A stretch of 64,000 bases of DNA from contig NC_050470.1 of the NCBI RefSeq assembly GCF_013373865.1, forward strand, positions 3,456,373 through 3,520,372, given 5' to 3'. The position numbers and the translations under genes are program-made. Below, in pieces: positions 37,714 through 52,200 of this stretch. The first letter of the stretch is position 1; the number at the start of each line of letters is the position of its first letter. Origin of the DNA: Monomorium pharaonis (Eukaryota > Arthropoda > Insecta > Hymenoptera > Formicidae). Below the pieces are notes generated by a model that did not search any database, was not told where the DNA came from, and saw only the letters and a list, made by a program, of their open reading frames with translations.

Positions 37714-40700
37714 CTAACGTTTCATATCATACTTCCATTAATTACCCTCGTCAGTCGTCAATCGTGATCGTTTTCGCGGCCGGATTAATCGCGCGTCTGT
37801 TTAATCACCGCGTGATGGAGCGGGGAATGTCGTCGTCGTTTCTTGTGTTGCTGCCGGCAAGATCTCGTACGAAGGATATTGACACAAACGGAGAACGCGA
37901 ATGTCGCGCGCTTGAACGTCGGAAGTAAGGAGATGGATGGGATACTTGAAGCATGGGGAATTTCTCCGTTCCAATTACATTTACTTGCGACACGGTAATA
38001 TCCATTAGATAACACGGTCTTGCACGAAAAGATTAAGCAGATTCAAGATTCAAGCGCAATTAGAAATATGGAGATTGCCTATCTTTATATTCTCACCTTA
38101 CAAACCCGGTTGTCCTTTGACCTGTTGTACTTTCGTCATTTATCTAAATCATAATATCCTGCCGTATCTTTCACGCCACATCCTGAATAGATAATAAAAT
38201 GAGAATCACGAAGGTGAAGGAGAAAGATAGAATGGGACACTCGCGAATGTTATTCATGAAAATGCAAACCGTTTAGGACCGCTTTTACGAGAGGCTCTTT
38301 AAGCGCGACCCGGGACTTTCCCGGGATGAAAAAGAGAAAGGGTAAAAAGAGAAGAAGAGCAAGAGGAGGAGAAAGGATGCGCTACGAGCCAGTTCGTGTT
38401 AATCCCCCAAGAATAATTTGAAGCGACCACTTAAACAGCGTTAAAGGATAAAAACGGATATTTGTGCTGGTCTGCGCACGCGAATTTTTATGACATCTTT
38501 ATTTAGCGAAGCGGCTTATTAAATTTTCGTACGTCGCGCGATACGGCAGGCGTGAGGGCGTGCAAAATTTCTATTCCTCCGGGAGATGTGCTAATAAATG
38601 GGCTGGGGGTGGTCCTTTATGCCGGTACGCAAACCACACCCCCGCGGGGAAGATAAATCGAATATTAGACGACCTGTAGAAATTGAGCACCGCGTGCTCT
38701 CGCGCAAACGTTCGTGAAAGCAATGTCGGTGGCGCCGACATTAATGTTCCCTTGGAGTCGCTACAAGAAGGCGGCATCGGCATTGTCGGTGGTTTCGAGG
38801 ATGTCATTCTCGCCAATCGAAAATCGATGCCGCGGTATCATTAAAGCGCCTTTGCGCTTCTCGTTACTTTTACACGTTATCACGGAATGGAGAACGAAGG
38901 GGATTGGATAAGACAGGAGAGACGCGATGGGTGAGAGACGGGCGGGAAAAAAGGGGGCGCGCATTCGGTCTCTCCTTTCGGAGAGTGAAGTTAATTAATT
39001 TCAGCGGGGAATTGAATTTTCAGCGCCATTGTATTAATCGTTATCTTGCGTCTCTTCGTACGTGATCTTGCCGCGCTCGTCCGTTTATTCGCGACGGGCT
39101 ATTAAATGCGGTCCTGTCGGTTTTGTGTGTTTTGCCGTTTGTCCCAGATCGCGGAGTTGAACGACGTTTCTCTTTTCAATGTCGATTAACGCGCACTCCA
39201 ATCAAAGTGTGCGCGCGCGCGCGACTCGATATTGGGAAAAATAGGGCTTTATGAAATCGATCGGTTCGGGGGGGAAAAAAAAAAAACCGGTCGGACGCTC
39301 TCTCACTCTCTAATGCACGTTTTATTCGGGCGCGTCATGGATAGCGGCATTGTTGTCGTTGTTGTGTGGCTAATGAAGACTAACGAGAAACGGGATTTTC
39401 GCCGAAAAAGTGTGTCTGGCTAATTAATTTCGTTCGTGCACGACGGAACGAAACCGTGTTGCCGCGAGTACCGGGCATTGGATTTTGTCGATCGTGTTGT
39501 CCTCTTTTACGGCGGGAAACTTTGTTATCCGCCGCCGCATTTGTCTCCCGAATTCGCGGCGCGGAACGCGCGATACGACGGGCCGGAGGAACTGCGGGTG
39601 TTTCGTGACAGTTGTTGCGATGATGTGTTGCTGCGCGAATGCGTGATATAATTAACCACGAAGAAAATATTACGATTCCAGCGGCTTGTAACAGAACTGT
39701 GAGAAAAACCGCGCATGCGACGTGCGGCATTATCGGCGACCAGGTCAATAGAACCCGCGATAACGGCGCGCGGAATTTAATGAACGAATTGTAAGGGAAC
39801 TAATTAACGACATCAAGGGATGCATTAATATAGGTTAATGGCGATCTTCTGACGGGTTATTGCAGGATTGACGGATCGTTTCCGTCACACATTGTTGACA
39901 GGGATGTCAATTACATCGAGTTACAACAATACGACCTCGATTTATCTCTGGTAATGATATGATTTTACAGAATTTTTCTCGAATATAAAAAAGAAAAGGT
40001 TTATTTGTTCTCACCCCCTGAAAAATAGTGCGCGATTGCCGAGTGGAAATTTAATGAAGTGCGGCAAGTAATATACGTCACAGCTCGCTTCCATTATCAC
40101 TGACGAGTAATACATCAGGAAATTGTATCAGGGGAAGTTGCGACACTCTTGATGTAACTTAACATAATCCCGTGTAATGGAAGTTACAATTTAGCTTGAC
40201 ATTGCATTGCACTCGATACCGCGCCATCATAAACTTCCTGTGAACTTGCCAAAGTTTTCGTTAATACCCCTCGACCCTGTGACAACGGCGCGGCCGCCGC
40301 AAAAGTTTACGCTCGAAGAGAAACCAAGTACCTGAATGCCTAACGATTGCTCGACGTTAAGTACTTGCTTAAGGATGGCTCATAGGACGGTTAAGAATGT
40401 AAGGAAGTTCCCGCGTACACTGGAAACTGTCGTTACGCGAAATCTTTTTAGCGCCGTTGGCGTATGTTGCTTAGCAGAGTGTGAAACGAAGCGGAAGGAT
40501 ATTCAACGAGCGAGTTAAGTGCACCACCGGCAACCTACGATGTTGCAACGTTCGCGTAAAATTTCTGCAGTGATAAATTCTAACTTGCGCGAATTTATGT
40601 CACATTGATCTGGCGTCTTTAATTATCGCGACACCGCGGCAACAACTGAGATAAGGTAAGCCAGAGGATAAAAAAAATGATACGGAGGATTTAAATATCG

Positions 40701-42051
40701 TCCTCCCGCGGCAGCGTAAACATAAACGAGGCGGATTTTACTACCATTCGAGACAGTTGCACTCGGTGCACGATAATCGGGATGCACATATTTTGGCGCG
40801 TTTATCTGGAGCGCTTAGCGCTCCGTCCGAAAAGCCGACGGGAAAGTGAGGATGAGAGCCACGCGAAAGAGAGAAAGAGACAGAAGGATGGTAGGTTCTG
40901 TCTCACTCACTGTGACATTACGAACGTAACTTGTGAGAGGCTTATGTACTTTATTCGGTTCTCTAAGCAAGCACCTCTGCCGAGGGAACGGCGAATGTTT
41001 GTACGAAAAGTCCGATCTTGAACGCCTCAATTTCCGAATGGAAAGAACGTCTGTGTGAATTGGACCTTCGAAATAACAATAGAGGAGGTGAACTGCGCAC
41101 GGTGCACAAGAACGGTCGAATGTCGCTTTAACCGTACGACTGCCGTAGAGAGCAGAAACTAAGAAAAATAGTGGTTTTAATGGGGATTTAAATTTACGCT
41201 TTTGATGAATTAAGGCTCGAGGGATTAAAAGACAAAACCTTGTTTTTCAAAGTTTTAATTAAACGTTGACAGAAATTAAAGTTAATTTCTCAGTGGAACT
41301 GAAGTGGCATCTTAATGATCCTGAAATTGCTATTTCTATATACGTTAAATTAATTGTTCAATTAATGATCAATTACTTTTACAAATTATTTTCAATCACA
41401 ATATTTACTTTTACTTTTTATGCAGCAGTCTGCAGCATTTTACATTTTTCTGTGCTTTAGGAAAGAATTTCCCATAGCTTTTTTATGCGCCGTATCCAAA
41501 TTTGCAAAGAAAAATATTCTATTACTTCAAGTTTATTTTAAAAAATTGTAATAAAGCGTTCAAAAAAACGCAATTTTTGCAGTTGGTAAAAATTTATTGC
41601 TAATAATGGGTCCCATGTGTGAAAAATTTTAAAAAACTCAAATTAATGCTTGAACATTGTACTTTGAATATGAAATATCGAATCTTTTACCACCGGCATC
41701 ATCGCGCTTCTGGCACTCTTTGTTTTCAGAGGTGAATGTAGTACAATATCAAATAGACCGTTGCCCTATGCAGTCCCATGAGAAACCGTTGCAAATAAAA
41801 GTTTCAATAGTAAATTTGATATGGGAATAAAAGAGCATATTTCGCTTTTGGTTTATTAGAATTATATAGTTAACTTTTTTAGAAACCCGATATTTTTCAA
41901 AAAATGTTTAAACAATGATTGTTTTAATAAATAAAAACTTTTTTACAAAATAGTATCTTTAGTCTTATGTATTACACTATTGAAATTTTTACTGCGTGTA
42001 GTGGTTTTGTAGTGGGCTACAATAGGGCAATCATGCTTTATCCTGTGAGTG

Positions 42052-42239
42052 TATACACAGAAAAATAACAATTCTGCCAAAAAAGTGATTACTCTATTTA
42101 CTTTTTCCCTTCTAATAAGTAATTATCTACAATAATAATTTTTTTCATAATAATATTAAAATACACTTATCATAAATTTTAGAAAAATTCAATATCATAC
42201 AACATAATAGCATGGGAATGATATTTTTCTATGTGTACA
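42052..42239. mobile_element. TIR-like short element (possible MITE), 188 bp
   Basis: The left end tatacacagaaaaataaca (42052-42070) matches the inverse of the right end tgatatttttctatgtgtaca (42219-42239), differing by a few bases and one small gap. The interior is AT-rich and noncoding. A target duplication is not clear. It shares the TACAC...GAAAA end pattern with 13322 and 61723. Confidence 0.5.
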
Positions 42240-43205
42240 ACCTTTAAAAGCAAAGTGCACTTGAGATGCAACGGTGCCACAGACAAAATAATATTTAAAT
42301 AAATAAATATTTTTATAAAATGTTTTTAATTAAATTAAATTTAATTAAATTTGACTGTATTTTCAAATAAATATTTTCATATTAAAGTTTAAGTTTTAAT
42401 TTGAACCCTTTACGAAATCTATAGAACATCAGTTCTATCGGCTACGAAGTTTGTCAAAAATATGTCAAAACATATTTAGAAAAACGTTTTTAGAGTATCG
42501 ACTCTATTTTTCTCATAAATTTAACGTGATAGAACATTTTTACTTGCAGATTTCGGATTCAGCACCCCAAAAATGATAAAAAACTATTCTTATTTTTTAA
42601 ACCGCAAAATTATGTAGACCCGTGTTATTTCGATGTTTTATTGCAGGTCTCATAAGAGATGAAGGATTCAATTAGACGATTAATTCGACGGTTAATAATT
42701 TAAACTCCCGAAACATTAATTTAGAAAAACCCGAATTCAATTTCATCACAAAATGTAATGAATAAAATGATAATTTGGTAAGACACGTGTAAAATAAAGT
42801 TACGTGACGTATTTGCGTTTATATACTCACATATTAATGACGGAGATATGATTACACTTCGATCGATTGATTGATGGGCGATAATAAAAACGCGAACAAG
42901 TAAATAAAATAGCAATTGACGCGGCTCGGAATAGTAGAGCGGAATGATATTTGGCGATGGGCCTTGAAAATGAAACACGGTACGACGGAATTAAAGGACA
43001 ATGTTTATCGAGTCGTCGTCACTTCCTCTTCCTTTGGCGAGCTCTATCCTCCAGTTGCGCCGGCGTGCATCAAAGTCCACGCGCTGTCGCGTTCATGAAT
43101 TCCGAGGGGCGTTTTCGTCGATTGTTCCACGTCGAACAAAGGCGAATCCCACTGCGGTGCCTATTGTCGGGTTTTCGGGATAAATTCTGTTCTCTAGGAT
43201 CGCTG

Positions 43206-43225
43206 ACCCCCCCCCCTCCCCCCAC
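43206..43225. repeat. C-rich tract
   Basis: Two long C runs separated by a single T. Confidence 0.85.
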
Positions 43226-46026
43226 GATCTCTATGTTTCGCCTCTGTGCCTCGTTCCCTCTTCGTTCGTCGGGGAGTTCTCGCTCACGTAGCACGTCGCT
43301 CTCGTGGGTCGCGATATTCATGAGAGGAGTGCGCTCTCCGATGTTGCGAGCAACAAGTAAGTCGCGCGCTCTGAATAGTAGGCGGCAACCCTACCCTTTT
43401 GTTCCGCGAGTAACGAGCACCCCCGCCTCCTCTTCATTGCGACGGAATACTGGGTGTATCTTTAAACAATATCGGTGAAGATGATGGTACTTCGGACCGA
43501 TTCAAAAGCGCACGGTAATCCACGGTAAGCGAGATCGGCCGAGTCGCGAAAAAAGTGGAACGATAATTATCAGGGGTAATTAAAAACTTGCCAATGCAGG
43601 CAGGAGAGCTCTTTCGGGTTACAACGGCTGCTCCGAGAGAAGAGACTTTATGTATCCTACAAACGAATGAAATTCCAGTAAATTCTCGCTAGAGAGACAG
43701 TAAGATGTAAAATCGTTTCTACAAACGGCACGATATCGAGATTTGCAATGGCTTAATTGAGATTTATATATTATTATTATTCGTGTCAAACAAATTGTCT
43801 TTTGTCTTATATAGACGAAACAGCGAAAAGAAAAATATATTTTAACAATTAGAAGTAAATTTTTAATGTTCAATGTGTAAAATAATAGAAAGTCAGTGAT
43901 TTCTTTTCGAATTTGCAGAGTTGTGTCGCCTGAGAATATGATCTGTAGGTAATTAGAAATTTTGTATCGTTTAACGAGTTTGTGTGACCATCATTTGTAA
44001 AGCTGCTGGATCCGCATTTAATTGTTACTACTGGTATTTTATTTTTTATATCTATATATTTAACGTATCTAACAGCGATATAAAATAATAGTTATATAGA
44101 CGAACCTAATTTTATAATAGATCGCGTCTCAGAAACAAGTGTAAGTCTAACGATCCACGTAGACACAGAATTAATGTCTTACACAAAACACGCCTCTTGT
44201 TCAAATACACCCTCTTTTCCCTGCCCCTTTCTAAAAAAAAGGGGGAAAAAGGAAAATTGCGCAATGTTAATTATAGATTCCGACGCGTCTACGCTCGCGA
44301 GTATCGTCGCGTAGCCTGCTGATGCGTGCACCGCGTAAATACCGCGTAAAGGTGAAAATATTACGCGATCGGGTCAGCAGGAATATAAAAATATTATGGA
44401 TCGATGACGGGAAAAGTCCCGCTGTCCGTTGGCGGCTATCGTAACGACGTGCCCCGACATAACACGCAGGCGCGTGCATTCAGAGATTTCGAAACGTCGA
44501 TTGTTTGCGTAACACGAACGTAACGATTAAATTGTTCAGGGATAATTGGGCCGACTGTTTCGCGTGTACTTTCACGATTTCTGACAACACTACAATTTAT
44601 TCTAATATAAATAGATCCGTACGTTCGCAACATGTATTATATTCGTGACGGAAGTCATTCGGCGTTTGAAGCGGCACGTGACATCAAAGGTTCTCCCCGA
44701 TCGTCGCTTAATCCAATGCCGATACTCAGGCTTATCGGTACGATAGTCTAACAATAAGACGTTTAACATACGTCGCTCGTGCGATCACAATATCTTTCGA
44801 TTCTCGTGATTGCTTTTCTAATCCTTCACTAATTTACAAAGAATTTAATCTCGTTATCATACTTTTTTTTTTAAAAGAGCACTGTTTTTGTAAGATAAAG
44901 GAGCACACAGTAGTTTTGTAATAGATATACAGTAGTATTTTTGTGTAAGACTACTTTCAGAGAGAAGAGATCTTGTCATTCCAGCTACAAAGTTATGAAA
45001 TTGAATGCATCAACTTTAAAGATTTTCAGATTTTAGAGAAAGACGCTACAGAGAGACGAACGATTAAGATGCGTAATCAATTCTTCAGCACGTCACAGCA
45101 TTTCCTAATTGCGATCCACCTGTAAATTACCTTCAACTACAATAGAATAGACACTAATTGTAAGTGCACGTTTGAAGTATCTGCGTGAGTCTCTGTTCAG
45201 ATTCTGTGTGACTTTCCTTGTGCGATATAGTTGCGTGCCAGAGAAAAAGCCAAACAAAAAAAAAAAGAAAGGAAAAAAAAATTATCGTTAGACACTAAGC
45301 GCAAACGACAGACAGCGATACTCTGTCCGTTTCATCTCGTTAGACTTGATCGTTATCATAAACCGACACATGCAACGACTAACGAGCCGCGTATCCGCCC
45401 AGGCGCCTTCGCCGCATGGAGATTGAAATGTCAAGCGTGGAATTCGGGTTGCGCCCTCGAGGCCGGATTGATCGTCGGTCGACGTCTCCGTCGTTTATGT
45501 GTCTCACTGATTTACGCGCGTCGAACGGATCGATTTAACCGTCTTCATCATTGTCATTCCGACCGAGGATTGGACTCGCGAGTTAGTCCAAGTTTTTTTT
45601 TCGCGACCAAGTCTATTTTGTTTTTTTTTTTTTTAATTATCGGCGGTTCAGCGTTTCTCTTGTCTTCTTGTTAGTTTTCCAGGACGGTTGGGGTTTCACC
45701 GACCTTGCCGCGAAACCCGCTCCTTTCAGGCTTTCTCACCACGTTACATTTACGAAGGAGTCCCGAGTCACGTATACCGAGTGAATAAAAATCTTTCCGT
45801 TTTACGACTTTCAGTCTTATCAATGTCTAATTTTCATTCACATCATTCTTCGTATTCGCTTACCCATACACCGATACTGTTCAATTAGGGACATGTCAAC
45901 TATTGAGTGCATAACATACGTAGAATGAATCCTGTTCTGGAATCTACATTTTACATGGTAAATTTTAAGTAAAATCTTATTTTACTTTAATAATAAAAAT
46001 ATCAAAATATCGGTTCTGACTTGTGA

Positions 46027-46060
46027 TCAATTAAAAAAAAAAAAAAATAAATAAAAAAAA
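46027..46060. repeat. A-rich simple repeat
   Basis: A run of A with interspersed T, in an AT-rich stretch. Confidence 0.8.
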
Positions 46061-47950
46061 TCAAAATTTCGTTTCTCAGTTTGTATCGAATAACTATAGT
46101 CGTCGAGTTTAATAAAGTCAAATTTCTAAACAAATTCTAAACAAAAATATTAAAGTCAATCAATCAAGCTTTTAAACCAATTAAAGAGAGTCCGGAAATT
46201 AATCAAATTAATTCACATTATATCGAGCATAATTCAACATTTTGGGACGCTGCATGTGTACATGTATGCCGTCCGTCCAGTCCGCTCATTGCGCGCCCAC
46301 GTGCAAATAGCACCGACGACGACATAACGAGGTGCGGTGACCCGCTCTCAAACTCCGTATGTCATAAATGTCGGGGAAACGGTCGGAAAGTTAACGGCGC
46401 CAAATCACCGGGAGACGACGCGCAATGTCGCCTAAATTCTCGTTCGCGAAACTAGGTGGCTCGCGGCGAGTTACCGCCGCCGGCTGTGAATATTGCAAAC
46501 AATCCTGATTTTCTGCTTCCCCGGCACTCGATCTAAGACAGCCCCGAAGCATATTAATAACAACAGCATGTCAATTCGAAAGATAATACAAGCGAGTCGT
46601 CGCGTTCAACATAAAAATTTGTCCTGCTCGCACTCGTGAAGACTATTGCAAATAGTTTTAGCTGACATGCCTGTCGCAGAAGTCCTCTCGTGCGAGAACA
46701 TATCAATTTTGTAGCGTGCATTTACGGCTGACAAGGACACTCTGTCAAGTACGTCACCGTTTGTGCTCTAATATACGCGATATCAAAGCCTTAAGATTAA
46801 TGTTCCCGATTTCTCTAACTGTCCGCACGAAGAAAGAGACGAGAAATAGATATTTTCTCACGGACAGCCTGTGCGCGATGATCTCCCGGGCAGATGCGAC
46901 GTTATTTCGTAAGATGAAAAGCAAACTGTCGATACGATCAGAGCGGTGATACGTGAAATCCTCCTATCTCTCCCGGAGGAGAAATTTCCTCATCCGTTTT
47001 CGCGGCTCGGGACTCCATTATCAGGATGCGTATATTCGTCCTGGTTAATAATCGAATTCAACGAACGGTGTGTGCAAAAGGAGCAGGCACCGGGCCCGGT
47101 CATGCGGTGGCCCGCAGTAACGGGGTGGCCTGACGTCGCGTTTCAATTAATTATTCACATAATTACAACCGCCGCTCGCTGAGCGCCGTATTCGCTCTCG
47201 ACGGGACGGAACGAACTCCGAAGATACACACACACACACATGTGTGGCTGGCTTGTAGAATTCTGTCGACTTTATAAACATTGTACTCCGGCCAGTATTC
47301 ACCGAAGAGCAAATCAGATCAAAGCGGAACACGATATGTAATATAATAACTGTAAATCCGTATTAATAAAAACATGGGGATTCCATTTGTTATTACTCAA
47401 ACTTTATGAATGGTTGATGATGGACTAACGTGTAGATTAAATATCATTAAATAAAATCTTGCTACGTAGTATTGATTACGTTTTTTACTTCTGATGCATT
47501 CAAACTTTACGAAAGTTTTCGAAAGTACAATGCAATTGTATTGTATTTATTTTTAGAATAGACTTCATATTTGATCCCATTATCGAGAGAGCTCGCGTTC
47601 GATCTGGTGCATTTCATTTATTCCTTGATTATTTCTTGCACTTTGGGGGTGTAACGCTTTCACGAAGATCGGATTTAAGAAGCACAAATGAGAGATTTGA
47701 TTTCGAATAGGTTCGAGAAGCGCTGAGAAAATCAAACACATTCTCCGTTCCGACGTAAGTAAATAACGGGAATGATTATGAGTCCATATTTGTATGTAGA
47801 TCGGGGAAATAGTATACGGTATGGACGGACGCGAATCGTGTTCTATGTACCCTGGTATCCCCAGGGTAGTGGCTGATAGAATTGCGACCGCATTCGTTCG
47901 AGAGCGCGTGATTCGATTAAATAACCGGATCAAGTATGTAGATTAGAGCA

Positions 47951-48056
47951 TTCTCTCTTTCTCTCTCTCCCCCCCCTCTCTCTTTCTCTCATGAGTCGTG
48001 AAAATCGCAGCGGATCAAATGCGCTCTCGTTTTCGTCATATATATATATATATATA

Positions 48057-48136
<80 letters not shown>

Positions 48137-48170
48137 TTGTTATAAATTTATATATTTATGTAAACGGGGG

Positions 48171-48235
<65 letters not shown>
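47951..48235. repeat. Compound CT - TA - GA - GA microsatellite block
   Basis: A CT/C tract at 47951-47990, a TA run at about 48039-48056, a long GA run at 48061-48136, and a second GA run at about 48174-48235. The CT and GA tracts are mutually complementary. Confidence 0.95.
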
Positions 48236-48238
<3 letters not shown>

Positions 48239-49117
48239 AGTTGGATTGGCTCATCTGTGGATAGATCAACCAGTGAATTCCGTGAATATATTTCGCTATG
48301 TTCGATCGAATTCTGCGGCGACTCATGTTTCCGCTATGGTTCGCATAATATTCGCATATGTGGTTCCTACAGCATGGACAGAGGAATGGGGATAGACGCA
48401 TTGAGACTTGCCTTCATTGACTTGCGTCATTTTCCATTATCAAATTCGCACCTAAATATTTCAATACGTCTACGTATTCACGTCTCTCAGACTTTCTTGT
48501 TTTACAGCATACATCACCTCATGTAAATTTTAGAACTTATTTCACAAGAAGTACAAAATTTCTGATAACCATCACATGCGATCGACATCCTGCCAATTTC
48601 TACGAATAAACAAGTTCATAATTCATACACAAAAATTTCTCAATGGCAATCCATATTTAATTTTTAAAACAAATTTTAAGATAAAATAATCCTCGGATCT
48701 GCGTAATCTAATTTTTAACTTTTATCTAACAACTGCATATAATGAATTCTTTGAAACATAAAGAGTAAGATAAATCTTTGATAAGTTGTAAGACAAAGTT
48801 GAGACGCTGGGCGAGAAAAATCACCCCCGAGGTTGTAAAACGAAATGTACAGGATTATTTCGATTTTCCGAAGTACATCGAGGGCACGGGCGGCGCAAAT
48901 TTCGGCCACGAATGAAGTAAGACGTTACCGCGGTCGCTTCATACACTTTTCAGCGATAGCTCGCCGATGTGCTGCTGCTGCTGCTACTCTATGTGCGAGG
49001 TGAACGAGTGCTCTCACGGCCGGGAGAAGGTGTTCAGACGAAACGGATTTTACGAGCCGCGCACACGCCGAGGGCTTCAGTCCCGCGGGTTAACGGCGGC
49101 TTAAATTCAACGGTAAT

Positions 49118-49225
49118 GCCCGAAAGTACCTTCGGGCGGGATACTCGAGATTCGCTTTACGCTTCCGCAGGAAGCGCCTTTTCCCTCGAAGGGACCGGCA
49201 TATAACCGTTCCCCGGGGCCGGTTA
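49118..49225. other. Run of short perfect hairpins
   Basis: Successive inverted repeats: gcccgaa/ttcgggc (118-124 with 131-137), cgcttcc/ggaagcg (160-166 with 170-176), tccc/ggga (182-185 with 191-194), and taaccg/cggtta (203-208 with 220-225) enclosing ccccgggg. The offsets are from 49000. No family was recognised. Confidence 0.5.
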
Positions 49226-52200
49226 CAAAATGGAAGCGCACACACAGTGGACCCTCCGTCGTTATCTTATTTACACTTCAACTTCTCTAACAGGGTCGCA
49301 GAACCGACATCTTCAAAATTCCAACGCCCACAGGACTCGTTCCGTATATATAAGTACATACGTATACCGCTGTGTGAGATAACCTGCTGCTTGTTCGCGT
49401 AGCTGTAATGGCAAGGAACCTTCATCCTTCATCTCGCTCAAGTGGCGAGAGTGACAATTAGGATTTTGAAAGTGTAATATTAACGCTTATCCGGGGCAAC
49501 TGTGAAAGAGACTATACTGAAAGTACTTTCTTTTCATAAAAAATTACCTTTTCTCAAAATTATCTTGTAGGATATAAATTTTGTTTCATAATTAAGATTA
49601 TGTGAAAGCTTTGATTACGTAAAAGGCAGGTAAACATCAGCAGTATTTTCATACAATGCTGTTTTACAAGAGAAGAAAAAAAAAACCCCGAATGTTGCCT
49701 ATTTACGTTCAGAAACTGGGTCGTCCATAGGATTAAGAACACCGAGGTCGGAGTGTGTACACTTTGCGCTTAACAATGGGGAACGTGACGGTAGTTCCGA
49801 TTCGGTAGACGCGACAGCGAGCGTAAGGTTCAAATGGGCAAACCCGATGGTAAAGTCGCTGCACGGTTACGGTAGACGCGTAAATCAAGCTTCGTCGAAC
49901 TGTCGGGTTATTTCGTCGATTCGTACGAGGCGCGATTGTTTTTGGAATATGCGGAGAATACTATCGAAACGCGAGACGTCAGGTAGATTTCGCACAGCTG
50001 CCTCGATAAACCGTACCCTTTGCCGACGCTCCTATAAATTTTTCCAGTCGATAATGGGAGCACATAAGTTAAATGATTTACCGGCCCACGACATACTTAT
50101 CGGAGAATCGACGGTGTAATTTCTGACGACGATTTATGTGCCTTGATCGCTTCGAATAGGCTGAGAAAATATTTGCAACCTACCATGAAAATCCCATGGT
50201 CAACATTTTGCACGCGCATATTCTGCGTGCAGAAAGTACATAACAAAATTTTAGAATTACATCGCATCAGTTGAGAATTATCCTATGTTACTCTGACATT
50301 TGAATTCTATTATCAATTTCTGTTATTAACTTAGTCTTTTGAGAATATAGCAATACTGCAGTGCGTATTAAATCTCCTCCGAAATGATCGGTGAATACAG
50401 CAAAAATAATGCGAATAAATACGTCCACATCGAGATAACACGACTCCCCACCACATGATTGTACACGTTATGGCGATGAAACCGTCGATGAAACAATAAG
50501 CGTCCATTACGGATTGATCTCGGAGAGACAAGCGGCAAATTGAAAATGATCGCTAGACAGACTCGTCGAAATTCAAGCTTAACTCGTCGAGTCATCAGTG
50601 TTCCTATCAAGCTCTAGTGTCACTTTCCGTTAACGAGCTACCGCTCATACGGCTCGCAGCGCCTATTCGCATTCGCCGTGCGTCTGAAAAAAAAAAGCCA
50701 GAGTCCATATTTTTCCGTCTACGTCATTATGAAAGAAAAAGGAGACCCTCGACGCGTGCGTGCATTCTTAAAAAATTAATTTCCGGTTTGCGCGTTGGGA
50801 AGTCTTCCGGTAGTCCCGGAGTCATTGCACGCTCCCGTGGTATCCACAAAGGCAAAGTTTCCCCGAGACGAGACTTTAATTAATTGAAGTGATCCCGCAC
50901 ACTTTACCAGAGCGCCGGCAGTTCCCGGCGAGAAATTTCTCTCGCGGCCGACCCCGGACTGGCTAACTTGGCTAGTTGTTAGTTGCGGTCGGAGGTGGAT
51001 TCGGCCTGTCCGGCTGACCACTTCCTTCTCTTTCCACTTGCTGTCTTTCACTTTTCCCGTCGCACTTTCAGCTCTACACACTATCTTTCTCTGTCGTTTG
51101 CCATGTCCACGCTTTATTTCCTCTATTTACGTCAAGGTTAAATGAATCGTTTCATTTACTGTTTCTCTATTTCTCTCTTTTTTTTTTCTCTCTTACGTCT
51201 ATTTTACTAACAAATTAGTAGTTGAAATCTAGTTGTCAAACTAATTTTATTTATATTCGAATCATTAAAACTATTTTTCTTTTTGTCCAATAAATGTTTG
51301 TATTTGAAATGCGTAGTGTCCTTAAAAATTATTTTTCTCTTCTTTAAATAATTTTTGGAAATATTATATTAATATTTCTTACCTACTTAACAATAGAATG
51401 TTATTATCTGCTTTTACTTTACGTAAAGAAATCATTTTGTGCCTCTGTAAAACCCCTTCCATTTCTAGTCATTTAGAAGAGATTAACAATGTTACATGAG
51501 TAACGTGAGCATTTCGCTTATACCCAATTAATATGATGCATTGGGAAAGATTGTTATTGCACCAGATCAAACGTAGTTCCCGATTGCACCTAATCTAAAT
51601 TGTGGCTAGAAAAATGCCTCATTATGAGCCGGATTACTTGCCTGAAAATTTCATTTCGAATATGGATCACAATCTTAACCACGTTTGATTGTTAATTCGA
51701 TCCAGCACGATAGTCGACAGTTGGTGACGAATATCTAATTTACGCCTGGTTGAACGACGAATAATCTACGAACCGATCGAAAATAATCGGAGCGTGTAAC
51801 GCGAAGGAGGGAAGGGAGAATCTGGTTCAACCTCCAAATCGAAACGCTGTTATTTCATCCGCCGCTTTTATAATTAAACCGTCCGAATTTATTCGCTAGT
51901 ATTCCGTTTTCAATCACGACAGGATTAGTTAGTGCGCAGCGGTTGTGTTACCGTCGATATAAAAAAAAAAGGGGGAAAAATTCCGAAATTCACGGGAGAA
52001 ACTAGTTTTTCACCCGATTATCAATGTATTCTCTTCTGATGTTCATAACAAAACGCATTCCGTTCCATCTGATTGCTCCGTGTCAGGCGATCGAGAATGT
52101 ATGACTTATGTATTAGCCGCGTTGCATTAGCGCGAGGCATGAGAACGAGGCGTGATCACGCGATCAACATTGTCCGCTTTGTTATCGCGCGAATCGGCTG

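Noticed and set aside
47991..48395. 134-codon plus-strand frame of Arg-Glu repeats
   Set aside because: It is the translation of the GA microsatellite block.
51370..51420. Possible recursive splice site (AG|GTAAGA on the minus strand)
   Set aside because: The upstream pyrimidine tract is poor (attctattgttaagtag), so it is not distinguishable from chance.
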